Shown: one piece after another, positions 1 through 8,117 of the stretch | How the letters are laid out: the number at the start of each line of letters is the position of its first letter | How positions within the stretch are numbered: the stretch's first letter is position 1 | Origin: UA16 sp965661575 | Lineage (GTDB): Bacteria > Bacteroidota > Bacteroidia > Flavobacteriales_D > Sanyastnellaceae | Reading direction: 5' to 3' | Length of the DNA: 29,513 nt | Assembly: GCA_965661575.1 (NCBI GenBank) | Contig: CBFIEJ010000026.1 | Coordinates: 1 to 29,513, forward strand | Translations under genes and position numbers: made by a program | Notes under the pieces: model-generated | Told to the model about the DNA's origin: nothing | The model's input: only the letters and a program-made list of their open reading frames with translations | Databases searched by the model: none

Positions 1-527
1 AAGAAGATGGTGAGCACGCGGTAAAAAACGTAAAACGCCAATGGAGCACCCGTGAAGACGACCGCCGCGACAGCGAACAATTCCCTGACGACAAAATCCA
101 CCGGGTGATGACGCGTACCCGTGGTTACGTCCACGTGCGTGTCGCTGTGATGAACCATATGCAAACGCCACAGAAATGGCACATTATGAAGGCACCAGTG
201 GACACAATATTGGGCGATGAAATCAAACACCACAATCGCCAGTAACAGTTCCAAACCCGTGGACCAATCCACCCAATGCAGCAACCCCCACTGAGCATTG
301 GCTCCCCAATGGAACACAGCGACGGTCAGCACCCCAAAAGCCGAATTGATCGCCATTGTGGTGGCAAGAAAAATCAAATTGGTGCGGGTGTGAGGCCATT
401 TCCTGTAGCCACCGTTGAAGAACGGACGCAAGCCTTCAAGGACCAGATTCAGTGACATGCACCCGATGATCCAGAGCAGTTTCTGCCAAGATGCCATTGA
501 TTCGAAAAAGGCTAAAAATGAGTTCAT
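1..527 (-). CDS. Fatty acid hydroxylase / sterol desaturase family membrane protein (partial, C-terminus off the left edge)
   Basis: The minus strand is open from an ATG at 527 to the window edge, giving 175 codons of a hydrophobic protein. It shows the histidine clusters of the fatty acid hydroxylase superfamily: HxxxH (HWCLH) at residues 110-114, HxxHH (HMVHH) at 123-127, and a further RHHP at 139-142. Family members are integral membrane di-iron enzymes that hydroxylate or desaturate lipids; the substrate here cannot be told. An in-frame ATG at 497 (residue 11) is an alternative start. I prefer 527 because a well-formed Bacteroidota promoter (546-575) would put the transcript start about 10-15 nt upstream of it. 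The gene is divergent from the secreted-protein gene at 612. The remaining His cluster would be encoded beyond the left edge. Confidence 0.85.
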   Translation of the reverse strand, partial: MNSFLAFFESMASWQKLLWIIGCMSLNLVLEGLRPFFNGGYRKWPHTRTNLIFLATTMAINSAFGVLTVAVFHWGANAQWGLLHWVDWSTGLELLLAIVVFDFIAQYCVHWCLHNVPFLWRLHMVHHSDTHVDVTTGTRHHPVDFVVRELFAVAAVVFTGAPLAFYVFYRVLTIF

Positions 528-545
528 TAAGCAGTCGCTTTCCCT

Positions 546-575
546 CAAAATTAGGGATGATTCATCTGCTTCAAA
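546..575 (-). promoter_or_regulatory. Bacteroidota-type promoter for the hydroxylase gene
   Basis: Read on the minus strand, TTTG (572-575) is followed after 18 nt by TAATTTTG (546-553). This matches the Bacteroidota -33 TTTG and -7 TAnnTTTG elements with acceptable spacing. The expected transcript start is just before the ATG at 527. Confidence 0.6.
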
Positions 576-611
576 CGTTAACATGTTGGAAATTATGTTT
601 ATCTTCTCACA

Positions 612-1706
612 ATGAAATTCTTTTTTCCGCTCCTTCTGGTGTTTGCTGGACTCATCCCTTCCAATCTCCGCGGCCAAACTCCCTGTGAGTGGTTCGACCA
701 CGATGGAGATGCTTTCATAGGCGCCAACACTTGGTTGTATGCTTTGGGTCAGTACGATACCGCCGGTGAGATGGATGTCGATAGCTCAGGTTGGGTCGAT
801 GTGCGTGATTTGCTCGAGTTCATACCTTTTTCTGGGCTCGGTTGTTGGGAAGCTGCTGATTGGTACGAAACCACCAATGGCCACATCGAAGGATTGGTCC
901 TGACCGAATGGGTGGTGCACGAAACAGAGCTGTCAGGCTTTGGAAATCTTCCAGCTGGCTCCATTACCTACCGACTATACGCAGAGTTAGCGCATGAAGA
1001 CGACCAAATTTTGGCCGTATTTGGTGACAATGACAACCCTTTGAACATTTCTTCAGACGGAAGCTTCTACGGATTTGGAGGTGATTTTGGAACGGTGGTG
1101 GTCGACAACTTCAATCCTGCATTTGTTCCAGCATTCCCAGCGTATGCCTTCTCCACTATGCTCAGTTGTGGAGACATCCCCGGGGAGTATTCCGCCAATA
1201 CATTCACTGGCCATGTATCCCATTGGCTAGCCCCACTGAATGAACTTGATTCGGAAGGCGACATCGTTCTTGCTGACAGTACAGGTGGTGCATGGTACAA
1301 TGGAGGTAGTCAAATTCCGCAACAATCAGACGGCTTGGTCTTCTTAGGGCAATTCACCATTGTTGATGGATCAGTTCTAGAGGGTACGCTCAATATATTG
1401 GCCCAGACTGCAATGGAAGACGGCGAAGGAGTTGAAACTGGGGTGGGGATGACCTTCTCGAGTGACAACCTCGACGTTTTGGGTTGCACCGATCCCGAGG
1501 CAAGTAACTTCAACTCCCTGGCCACGTACATGTATGGCACGTGCGCTTACGCGGGTGATTACGACGAAGATGGTCTCATCACCGTATCTGACCTCCTTCA
1601 ATTGCTAAGCTTTTTCGGATGCGAAGCTTGCCCAGACCAAGACCTCACAGAAGATGGCAATGTGACGGTTCAGGACATCCTTGTCTGGTTAGGACTCTTT
1701 GGTTAA
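612..1706 (+). CDS. Secreted protein with dockerin-like EF-hand repeats at both ends
   Basis: This 364-residue protein has a signal peptide (hydrophobic residues 3-18, cleavage near residue 22). Just after it lies a DxDGD-type stretch (29-72) ending in a dockerin-like helix (VRDLLEFI). The middle (about 80-285) is a beta-rich region I do not recognise. A GCTDPEASNFN repeat (291-311) of the Flavobacteria Cys-rich type follows. The last 50 residues are two dockerin-like repeats: DYDEDG at 316-321 with a following SDLLQLLSFFG helix, and DLTEDG at 344-349 with VQDILVWLGLFG. These motifs bind calcium in true dockerins. There is no T9SS type A domain, so the C-terminal pair may act as the anchoring or interaction module, which is inference. 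A weak -7-like TATGTTTA lies at 594-601. The specific function is unknown. Confidence 0.8.
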   Translation: MKFFFPLLLVFAGLIPSNLRGQTPCEWFDHDGDAFIGANTWLYALGQYDTAGEMDVDSSGWVDVRDLLEFIPFSGLGCWEAADWYETTNGHIEGLVLTEWVVHETELSGFGNLPAGSITYRLYAELAHEDDQILAVFGDNDNPLNISSDGSFYGFGGDFGTVVVDNFNPAFVPAFPAYAFSTMLSCGDIPGEYSANTFTGHVSHWLAPLNELDSEGDIVLADSTGGAWYNGGSQIPQQSDGLVFLGQFTIVDGSVLEGTLNILAQTAMEDGEGVETGVGMTFSSDNLDVLGCTDPEASNFNSLATYMYGTCAYAGDYDEDGLITVSDLLQLLSFFGCEACPDQDLTEDGNVTVQDILVWLGLFG

Positions 1707-1742
1707 ACCCATTCAGTTGATCAGAATATTCACCGCGGAAGC

Positions 1743-2063
1743 TCAGGCCTCCAAGGTCCAAAAATCGGCTACGATATCCCCTTCGCCGATGGCTTCGATG
1801 TTGCTGCACGCTTCCACCATGCGCTTTCGATTGGCGAGCAATTCGTCGGCCCCTTCCAATGAAGCCGATTGCATGGCCTCTCGGCTAGGCCACAAAGCGT
1901 GTGCCCAATACGTGCCGCTTCCGCTCTTGTACAAACGCGATCCGCCACTTCCACATTGCTCCTTGATGGCCAACGTCACATCCTCCCATGCGGATTCAAA
2001 TTCAGCAGCCTGATCGGGCAGTACTTCAAAAACGTACAATACAGCGTGTTGATGCAATGGCAT
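1743..2063 (-). CDS. Antibiotic biosynthesis monooxygenase (ABM)-fold protein
   Basis: A 106-residue protein starting at the ATG at 2063; an in-frame GTG at 2072 is less likely. The sequence has the size and pattern of single-domain dimeric alpha/beta-barrel ABM proteins. A first strand (AVLYVFEVLPDQ) is followed by a helix (EFESAWEDVTLAI), then a GSRLYKS..GTYWAHALWPS segment, then a second helix (EAMQSA..ADELLANRKRM). Family members act as small oxygenases, heme-degrading enzymes or stress proteins, and no cofactor residue fixes the function here. It is cytoplasmic, with no signal peptide. It is convergent with the gene ending at 1706 and divergent from the thioredoxin-family gene at 2177. 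Confidence 0.7.
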   Translation of the reverse strand: MPLHQHAVLYVFEVLPDQAAEFESAWEDVTLAIKEQCGSGGSRLYKSGSGTYWAHALWPSREAMQSASLEGADELLANRKRMVEACSNIEAIGEGDIVADFWTLEA

Positions 2064-2163
2064 GGTGGGCACTTTTTGGTCAGATTTACAGAACAGACAG
2101 GCGACGCAAGCGAGGGCAAAAATAAGGTCTTTTCGACACCACGCCCTCCAAGGTTTCGATCAT

Positions 2164-2171
2164 TATATTTG
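2164..2171 (+). promoter_or_regulatory. -7 promoter element (TATATTTG) close to the start codon
   Basis: An exact TAnnTTTG element lies only 5 nt before the ATG at 2177. No clear -33 TTTG is seen at the usual distance. If it is used, the transcript would be essentially leaderless. Confidence 0.4.
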
Positions 2172-2176
2172 AAGAC

Positions 2177-2734
2177 ATGGCACTCACTCCTACCACTTCG
2201 ATTCCGCTCGGATTCCCCGCTCCCGAATTCCGTTTACCTGATGCCATTTCGGGCGAGATGATGCATTCCGAAGCCCTATTTTCAGGCGGCCCGACGCTGG
2301 TTGTTTTCATGTGCAACCATTGTCCGTTTGTGATTCATCTGCTGAAGGCATTGGTCGATGTCGCCAACGAGTATCAGGCAAAAGGAGTCAATTTCGTGGC
2401 GATTTCGAGCAACAATGTCGCAACGCATCCCCAAGATGGATTCCCTGAAATGGGCCAGTTAGCTCAGGAGTACAGCATGCCTTTTCCGTACCTCTACGAC
2501 GAATCCCAGGAAGTCGCCCGTGCTTATGATGCGGCTTGCACGCCTGACTTCAGTCTTTTTGACACCCACAATCAATGCGTGTACCGCGGGCAGTTCGATG
2601 GTTCTCGACCAGGCAACAACACTCCAATCACCGGTGCAGATTTGCGTCAAGCTCTGGACTTGTTGCTTTCTGGCAACAAAGTGCCCACAGAAGGACAGGT
2701 GCCGTCAGTTGGATGCAACGTCAAATGGAAATGA
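2177..2734 (+). CDS. Thioredoxin-family (AhpC/TSA-like) protein
   Basis: A 185-residue cytoplasmic protein with a thioredoxin fold. The redox motif CNHC sits at residues 46-49 after the strand PTLVVFM. A cis-proline motif CTPDF is at 121-125, and the C-terminal PSVGCNVKW is typical of a widespread family annotated simply as thioredoxin family protein. It is expected to act in thiol-disulfide exchange or peroxide reduction; the substrate is unknown. Two further cysteines (121 and 180) are conserved in this family as I know it. It lacks a signal peptide, unlike the TlpA/ResA proteins. The porin gene begins 64 nt downstream on the same strand, so co-transcription is possible but not clear. Confidence 0.85.
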   Translation: MALTPTTSIPLGFPAPEFRLPDAISGEMMHSEALFSGGPTLVVFMCNHCPFVIHLLKALVDVANEYQAKGVNFVAISSNNVATHPQDGFPEMGQLAQEYSMPFPYLYDESQEVARAYDAACTPDFSLFDTHNQCVYRGQFDGSRPGNNTPITGADLRQALDLLLSGNKVPTEGQVPSVGCNVKWK

Positions 2735-2798
2735 CTTTGAGTTTTTATAGTTTTAGCCTGTCATCCGTAGGGTGCATCAACGAATCCACGTCAAGCCC

Positions 2799-4124
2799 AT
2801 GAAATCGAATGCCCTTTGTTTCTTTCAAGTTGCGGCCATCACATTCGCTGCTTTGAATGGCATTCAGTCCAGTTCAGCGCAGATGCCCATCGATGCCAAC
2901 GGACTTGTAGATGCCTACGAACGCGGCGAAGGCGTTGTGTTTCACAACCGTGCCACGGGCTATTCTTTGCAGTTTCGTGGGCTGGCACAGTTCACCTCCG
3001 AAACCCGACATTTTTCGGAAACCGACGAGTGGACCACCCGTTTCAGGGCACGGCGCATTCGCATGCGGTGGGCTGGCGCGTCAAGCGCTCAAAAGTTTCG
3101 TTACCGGGTGCAGTACGAATTATCAAATCCAGATGGCGATGGCGACGATGTGTCTGGCATGCTCATGGATGCCTGGTGCGCGTATCAACCCAACAACCGA
3201 TTTCGAATCACGTTCGGACAACGCTCAGCCATCAGCGACAACCTCGAGTTGCGCATGGGTTCCAACACCCTGCAATTTGTGGAACGCAGCCGTTTGACGT
3301 CCGCTTTTGGAACCATCCGAGAATTTGGCGCATTCGCCGAAGGTCGTCTGCGAGCTGGAGCCAATGGGTGGCTCAAACTGGCCGGATCAGTGGTGACTGG
3401 CGACGGCGCAGCAGAAAACATCCGAAACCACGGCGGGCTCAAATACGAAGGACGCGTGCTTTGGCTTCCATTGGGACTGTTTCGCTCGTTTGGCGAGTTC
3501 AGGCAAGTCGACCTCGTGCGTGAAGTGCAGCCCAAAATCATGCTTGGAGCGTACGGCAGTTTGAATCAAGGAATGAGCAGCCGGCGCGGACGTAGCAGTG
3601 GGGACATCCTCTACCTCGACGCCAACTTTGAAGAGGCCTTGCCCGACTATTGGAAAGCAGGTGCCGATTTGCTTTTCAAATTCAAGGGATTCACTTTGCT
3701 AGGTGAATACATCATGACGGATGCCAACGTCCCGGACCAAGACATCGTGCAACGTGTGCGCAACAACGGCACGTTGTCTACCACGTTCGAAGGCGGTGTT
3801 GATGCTTACGTGCGAGGGCGCATGATGCTGGGGACGGCTTTCAACGTCCAAGCGGGTTATTGCTTCACCAACCTCTGGTCGGTCGACGTGCGCTACACAC
3901 GCCTGAATGCTGCTGAGAATTCATTCCTCAACAACCCGACTTTTTACGCGCGAAGCGCCTACCAGGACCTCGGGATCTCCAAGTATTTTGGGCGTGATTA
4001 TGGAGCCAAACTGCAATTGGGCATCACACGCACCCAAGCCGATCCCGCAGCGATCACGACTGCAGGCAACGCATTTGGAGGCAGTGAATGGACGTTTCGT
4101 GTCTTGAGCCAATTTTCCATTTGA
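2799..4124 (+). CDS. Outer-membrane porin, phosphate-selective porin O/P (OprP-like) family
   Basis: This 441-residue protein has a signal peptide ending near SSSAQ (about residue 28). The mature part shows the layout of OprO/OprP-type porins: a YSLQFRGLAQF first strand, RRIRMRWAG, and alternating aromatic/hydrophobic beta strands to the end (GSEWTFRVLSQFSI). I chose the ATG at 2799 because the signal peptide begins there; an in-frame GTG at 2772 adds nine residues without a reason. It probably forms a trimeric channel in the outer membrane for small anionic or other solutes; phosphate specificity is only the family name. It is followed after 7 nt by the M14 peptidase gene and then by a second porin, forming a tight three-gene unit. 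Confidence 0.85.
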   Translation: MKSNALCFFQVAAITFAALNGIQSSSAQMPIDANGLVDAYERGEGVVFHNRATGYSLQFRGLAQFTSETRHFSETDEWTTRFRARRIRMRWAGASSAQKFRYRVQYELSNPDGDGDDVSGMLMDAWCAYQPNNRFRITFGQRSAISDNLELRMGSNTLQFVERSRLTSAFGTIREFGAFAEGRLRAGANGWLKLAGSVVTGDGAAENIRNHGGLKYEGRVLWLPLGLFRSFGEFRQVDLVREVQPKIMLGAYGSLNQGMSSRRGRSSGDILYLDANFEEALPDYWKAGADLLFKFKGFTLLGEYIMTDANVPDQDIVQRVRNNGTLSTTFEGGVDAYVRGRMMLGTAFNVQAGYCFTNLWSVDVRYTRLNAAENSFLNNPTFYARSAYQDLGISKYFGRDYGAKLQLGITRTQADPAAITTAGNAFGGSEWTFRVLSQFSI

Positions 4125-4131
4125 CGGATTC

Positions 4132-5682
4132 ATGCAGGTTCGACGCATTCTTCCTTCCATCCTCCTCTGCGGGTTTTTGATCTCGGCTTCATTTGCTACA
4201 GGCCAAGATCCCAAGGCCATTCGCGAAGTGTTTTTTCCGGCGCCTGATACCGCTTTTACAACTCCAGCATTTGCTACCAAGCGAGACTTCACCGACAGCG
4301 AACGACTCCTTGATTTTTTGAACCGAGAAGCCTCAGAAGCACAAGGTTGGCAAAGAGACACCATCGGATACTCTGCGAAAGGAATTCCGATTGTCGCCAT
4401 TGAACGCGGCGGTGAGGCGTCAGACCGCCCCATTCGCGTCATGTTCATTGGAGGCATTCATGGAGACGAACCGGCAGGCATCGAAGGTCTCTTGGCGTTG
4501 AGCCAACACCTCGGAAAAGACGGTGATTGGAACTCCTTACTGAACAACACAAAACTGCGAATTGTGCCCATGGTCAATCCCGATGGAGTCAATCGGCTGG
4601 ACCGTTATGCAGCCAACGGACGCGACCTCAACCGCGATCAATCCAAGCTTGAAAACACCGAAATGATCGCCTTGAAAAAGGACTTCATTGCTTTTGATGC
4701 CGACGTGGTGGTGGATTTCCACCAATACCGACCCTACCGTGCAGATTATGTGGACATGGGAGATTTTGGCGTGACCTCACCCTTTGACGTGATGTTCATG
4801 TACACGGGAAACCTCAACGTACCAGAAGCCATTCGGAACGCCAGCGAATCCCTGTTGATTGATCCTGCTCGTGCCGTCATGGAACGAACTGGTCGCCGCT
4901 ACGCCAATTATTTTCGCCCAACCGTGATCCGTGGAAAACGTGAATTCAGGACGGGCGCCGCAAGTCCTCGTTCTTCTGTGACATCATTTGGGTTGTCCTC
5001 CAGCCTCGCCGCATTGATGGAAATTCGCGGAGTTGGCCTGGGTCGAAAAGGATTTGAACGACGGGTCCAAACAGCACTGCTCCTCGCCAAAAGCTTCCTA
5101 GAATCGAGCGCCAAATTTCCAGAAGAAATTCAACGCGCACGCCAAACCGGTCAGTCGGACACCTCTCCCGTGGTGATTCAATCCCAACGAAAAAAGACCG
5201 TGACCGAGGTCACGTTGCTCGATTTGAACCGCAAAGCCCTGCGCACCTTTGAAGAAGACGTTTCCGACAGCAACAACCAGACGGCAACAGCAACCCGAGC
5301 ATTTCCCGGAGGCTATGTGCTGCTCGCTTCTGAGACCCGAGCATCCGAAGTACTCCGAACGCTGGGACTGGAATTGACCGAACTGAAAGCGCCTAAGGCG
5401 GCTCACGTCCAGCGTTACAATTTGGTGTCTGACCGACTGGCTCCGAAGCCATTTGAAGGGTTTTTCGAACGCATCGTTCAGGCCGAAACAGAGGATACAT
5501 TGATCACGATTCCTTCTGGTTCGTGGTGGATTCCTGCCAACCAACCTCGATTTCACCTCACCAAAGAACTATTGGAACCGGAGGGTAGCAATGGGTTTGT
5601 GCGCTATCGCGTCATCGATCCCAAAGCCAACGAAGCCTTCCCCGTTTACCGCATTTTACCCAAAGACATCATCTCACCATGA
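4132..5682 (+). CDS. Exported M14-family zinc carboxypeptidase
   Basis: This 516-residue protein has a signal peptide (cleavage near FATGQ, residue 25). The M14 active site is complete: HGDE with zinc ligands His110 and Glu113, NPDGVNR (149-155), GRDLNRD (163-169) around the substrate-binding Arg, zinc ligand His197 in DFHQYRP, and the catalytic Glu297 in ALMEIRG. The N-terminal 300 residues form the peptidase domain. The C-terminal 200 residues are a beta-rich extension of the kind seen in bacterial M14 proteins. It likely trims C-terminal residues from peptides in the periplasm or at the cell surface. The stop overlaps the start of the second porin by 4 bases (ATGA), so the two are translationally coupled. 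Confidence 0.9.
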   Translation: MQVRRILPSILLCGFLISASFATGQDPKAIREVFFPAPDTAFTTPAFATKRDFTDSERLLDFLNREASEAQGWQRDTIGYSAKGIPIVAIERGGEASDRPIRVMFIGGIHGDEPAGIEGLLALSQHLGKDGDWNSLLNNTKLRIVPMVNPDGVNRLDRYAANGRDLNRDQSKLENTEMIALKKDFIAFDADVVVDFHQYRPYRADYVDMGDFGVTSPFDVMFMYTGNLNVPEAIRNASESLLIDPARAVMERTGRRYANYFRPTVIRGKREFRTGAASPRSSVTSFGLSSSLAALMEIRGVGLGRKGFERRVQTALLLAKSFLESSAKFPEEIQRARQTGQSDTSPVVIQSQRKKTVTEVTLLDLNRKALRTFEEDVSDSNNQTATATRAFPGGYVLLASETRASEVLRTLGLELTELKAPKAAHVQRYNLVSDRLAPKPFEGFFERIVQAETEDTLITIPSGSWWIPANQPRFHLTKELLEPEGSNGFVRYRVIDPKANEAFPVYRILPKDIISP

Positions 5683-6935
5683 ACCGCATTCAATTTCCCC
5701 TTGCTGTTTGTCTGCTGATCCTATTTCAATGCCTGGGCGCTGATCCAGTGGCCGCCCAAGAGGAAGATTTCACGGGCGGCGAAGCGGACTTCTCGGCCAC
5801 CTTCCGCAAGGGACAAGGTTTGGAAGTCGGATTTCCAAGCTCTGGCTATGTGTTTGGCTTCGCTGGGTTGGCGCAGCCTGGCATGAACCTGAGCCAAACC
5901 GATGCTGAAACATCCCCCGCTCTGGGCACCTACACGCGCCGAGCCTACCTCACGTTCAAAGCAAGTGACATGGAACGTGGCATCGATGTGCTGGTTCGCG
6001 CCAATTACATCGCTTCCACTCCTCTGCTGGATGCCTACATCAATTATACTGTCAATGATTGGCTTTCCATTCGCACCGGACAATTTCAAAATCCGTCCAA
6101 CAACCGAGAGATGCAATTTTACGAGGGTCACTTGGCCATGCCGGAACGATCTCTGATGAGCCGCACCTTTGTGGACACCGGTCGGGAGTTTGGATTGTCC
6201 CTTGCTGCAACATTTGGAAACACCGAATCCATGATGATCAAGCCCGTGATCGCCGTCACTTCCGGTGACGGGATCAACAGCTTTGGAGCACTTTCAAATG
6301 ACACGGACAAGGGCGGGCTGAAAATCGGTGGTCGTCTGGATGTGTATCCGTTTGGTGATTTTGACGCCACCAGCGCTTCCGATTTTGAACGCAATGAAAC
6401 ACCCAAGGCGGTCATTGGATGGGCCACGAATTACAACATGGGCGCCAGTGGTCCCGTGGGTGAAAGCCATGGAGAGTGGTTGATTTTTGATGCCAACGGT
6501 GCAGAGCAATTGCCGCATTATTTGAAGAATCACATCGACCTTTTGGCCAAATGGAAAGGAGCTTCGTTGCTCGCGGAATTCACGAATGCAGCCGCCTACC
6601 AACTCGACGGTGCGTATACCAGCGCTTCACTGGGAACCCTGCTGATGCCAACGGAAATCAGTCAATATCTCATGCTTGGAAACGCCTACAACATTCAAGG
6701 TGGCTACCTCTTGAAAAATGGCCTTCAACTTGACGCGCGTTTCGGTCAAACCTTTCCGGAATTTGATCAGAGCAGCTACCTCTTGGAAGTGATTGATGCC
6801 ATTGGTGGTTGCCTCACTTGGCATGTTGCAGAACATGCTTTGAAATTGCAATTGGCTGCAGAATACCTGAATTATCAGAACCGACCCGATGCCAACGGTT
6901 GGACCGCAGCATTCCAAACACAGTTTTTGTTCTAA
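5679..6935 (+). CDS. Outer-membrane porin (OprP-like), second copy
   Basis: A 418-residue protein with a signal peptide (cleavage after VAAQ, about residue 27). It has the beta-barrel pattern of phosphate-selective-type porins: SSGYVFGFAGLAQPG, RRAYLTFKASD, WLSIRTGQFQNP, a Gly-rich GDGINSFG loop, and a terminal FQTQFLF ending in Phe, the usual outer-membrane assembly signal. Its start overlaps the M14 peptidase stop by 4 bases. It shares its overall family with the porin at 2799 but is clearly diverged, so the pair may handle different solutes. The gene ends 21 nt from the convergent iadA stop, with no obvious hairpin terminator between them. Confidence 0.8.
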   Translation: MNRIQFPLAVCLLILFQCLGADPVAAQEEDFTGGEADFSATFRKGQGLEVGFPSSGYVFGFAGLAQPGMNLSQTDAETSPALGTYTRRAYLTFKASDMERGIDVLVRANYIASTPLLDAYINYTVNDWLSIRTGQFQNPSNNREMQFYEGHLAMPERSLMSRTFVDTGREFGLSLAATFGNTESMMIKPVIAVTSGDGINSFGALSNDTDKGGLKIGGRLDVYPFGDFDATSASDFERNETPKAVIGWATNYNMGASGPVGESHGEWLIFDANGAEQLPHYLKNHIDLLAKWKGASLLAEFTNAAAYQLDGAYTSASLGTLLMPTEISQYLMLGNAYNIQGGYLLKNGLQLDARFGQTFPEFDQSSYLLEVIDAIGGCLTWHVAEHALKLQLAAEYLNYQNRPDANGWTAAFQTQFLF

Positions 6936-6956
6936 AGCGAATCGTTTCAGGCGAAA

Positions 6957-8117
6957 TCAAGCGCGCGGAAAATTCCCTTGGGTGCGCAGGTCGCCGTCCC
7001 ACATGAGAATTTCGCCACGAGAGACGACACCTGTCAAATTCCATTGATCGTCGAATAAGCAAGCGTCCGCATCCATTCCTTGTGCAATGTGTCCCTTGCG
7101 TTTCAACCCCATGGTGCGGGCTGGGCCTGAGGTAACAAGACCCAATGCAAGCTCTGCTGGAACATCCGTTTCCCGGAGCATTTGCTGAACATTCCAAAGG
7201 TTCAGGTCAATTGGGGCCTTTTTGAATCCGGTCAACTGACCTTCTGTGTCTAAGATCCCAATGCCCGCATTGCCATCGCTGCTCAATGTAAACTGACGCA
7301 AATCGGCCCCGTCAGCGTGCGCTTGTGCGAGGGCTTCCCATGGCGGAAGGAACTGGGTGCCTCCCGTGGAGAGGTCCACCATACCGCCCAATTTCACAAA
7401 GCGCTGCGCTTGCTCAAACAAATGAGCGGTTCGACCCACATGCGTCGGCGACAAGCGCTTGATGTCCACGTGGTATTTTTCGATCAATTCAAAGAGCATA
7501 TCCATGCCTTCAGGAAGCGCACCGAGGTGAATGTGCAAAACACCTCCTTTGCTTGAAATCATGCCACCCACTTGAATTTCCCGCAACAATGCCAGCAACT
7601 GATTGGCGGTGGGATACGAAGAGCGCACGTCCGCGAGAGCGATTTTGCAACCCACCACACGATCGATGAACAACAAATCGTCGTGAACACTACTGGTGAT
7701 GGTCTTGGGAGGAAACCCGAAATAGCTACTCAGCATCCAAGCGGACAAGCCTTCCGCTTCCAAGGCCGCGCATTTTGCGTACAGTGAATTCAAACTGCGT
7801 GCTGTTCCATCGGTGCCCAACAGTCCAACCACTGAGGTTGTGCCGCAGCGAATGAGATCGGTGACGTGCACCTCAGGAGTCATCGAACCATATCCATACT
7901 TGCCTCCGGCCCCTGTGATGTGAATGTGCTGATCTATGAATCCGGGGGTCATTGAAAGCCCCGTACAATCGATGACTTCCAAGTCCGAAAGACCACGAAG
8001 CTCAATGGGCGCAGCATCGGCGAGTGCAATCGCAGCAACGCGGCCATTGACCATCAACACATCACCCCGACCGAGATCGGCAGGTGCATGCACATGGACA
8101 TTTTTGAATAGTTTCAT
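6957..8117 (-). CDS. iadA: Isoaspartyl dipeptidase (beta-aspartyl-peptidase)
   Basis: A 386-residue amidohydrolase-superfamily enzyme. The binuclear zinc site lines up with E. coli IadA at a constant offset of four residues: His64 and His66 (DQHIHITG), carbamylated Lys158 (CKIALADVRSS), His197 (HIHLG), His226 (PTHVGR) and Asp281 (SSDGNAG). IadA splits beta-aspartyl (isoaspartyl) dipeptides, releasing L-aspartate. Length is close to the E. coli enzyme (about 390). It is cytoplasmic, with no signal peptide. Its start codon overlaps the stop of the DcuC-family carrier by 4 bases. It is the last gene of a four-gene operon. Confidence 0.93.
   Translation of the reverse strand: MKLFKNVHVHAPADLGRGDVLMVNGRVAAIALADAAPIELRGLSDLEVIDCTGLSMTPGFIDQHIHITGAGGKYGYGSMTPEVHVTDLIRCGTTSVVGLLGTDGTARSLNSLYAKCAALEAEGLSAWMLSSYFGFPPKTITSSVHDDLLFIDRVVGCKIALADVRSSYPTANQLLALLREIQVGGMISSKGGVLHIHLGALPEGMDMLFELIEKYHVDIKRLSPTHVGRTAHLFEQAQRFVKLGGMVDLSTGGTQFLPPWEALAQAHADGADLRQFTLSSDGNAGIGILDTEGQLTGFKKAPIDLNLWNVQQMLRETDVPAELALGLVTSGPARTMGLKRKGHIAQGMDADACLFDDQWNLTGVVSRGEILMWDGDLRTQGNFPRA

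Noticed and set aside
1869..2261. Plus-strand 130-codon open frame
   Set aside because: It overlaps the ABM-fold gene antisense and the start of the thioredoxin-family gene, with no recognisable domain.
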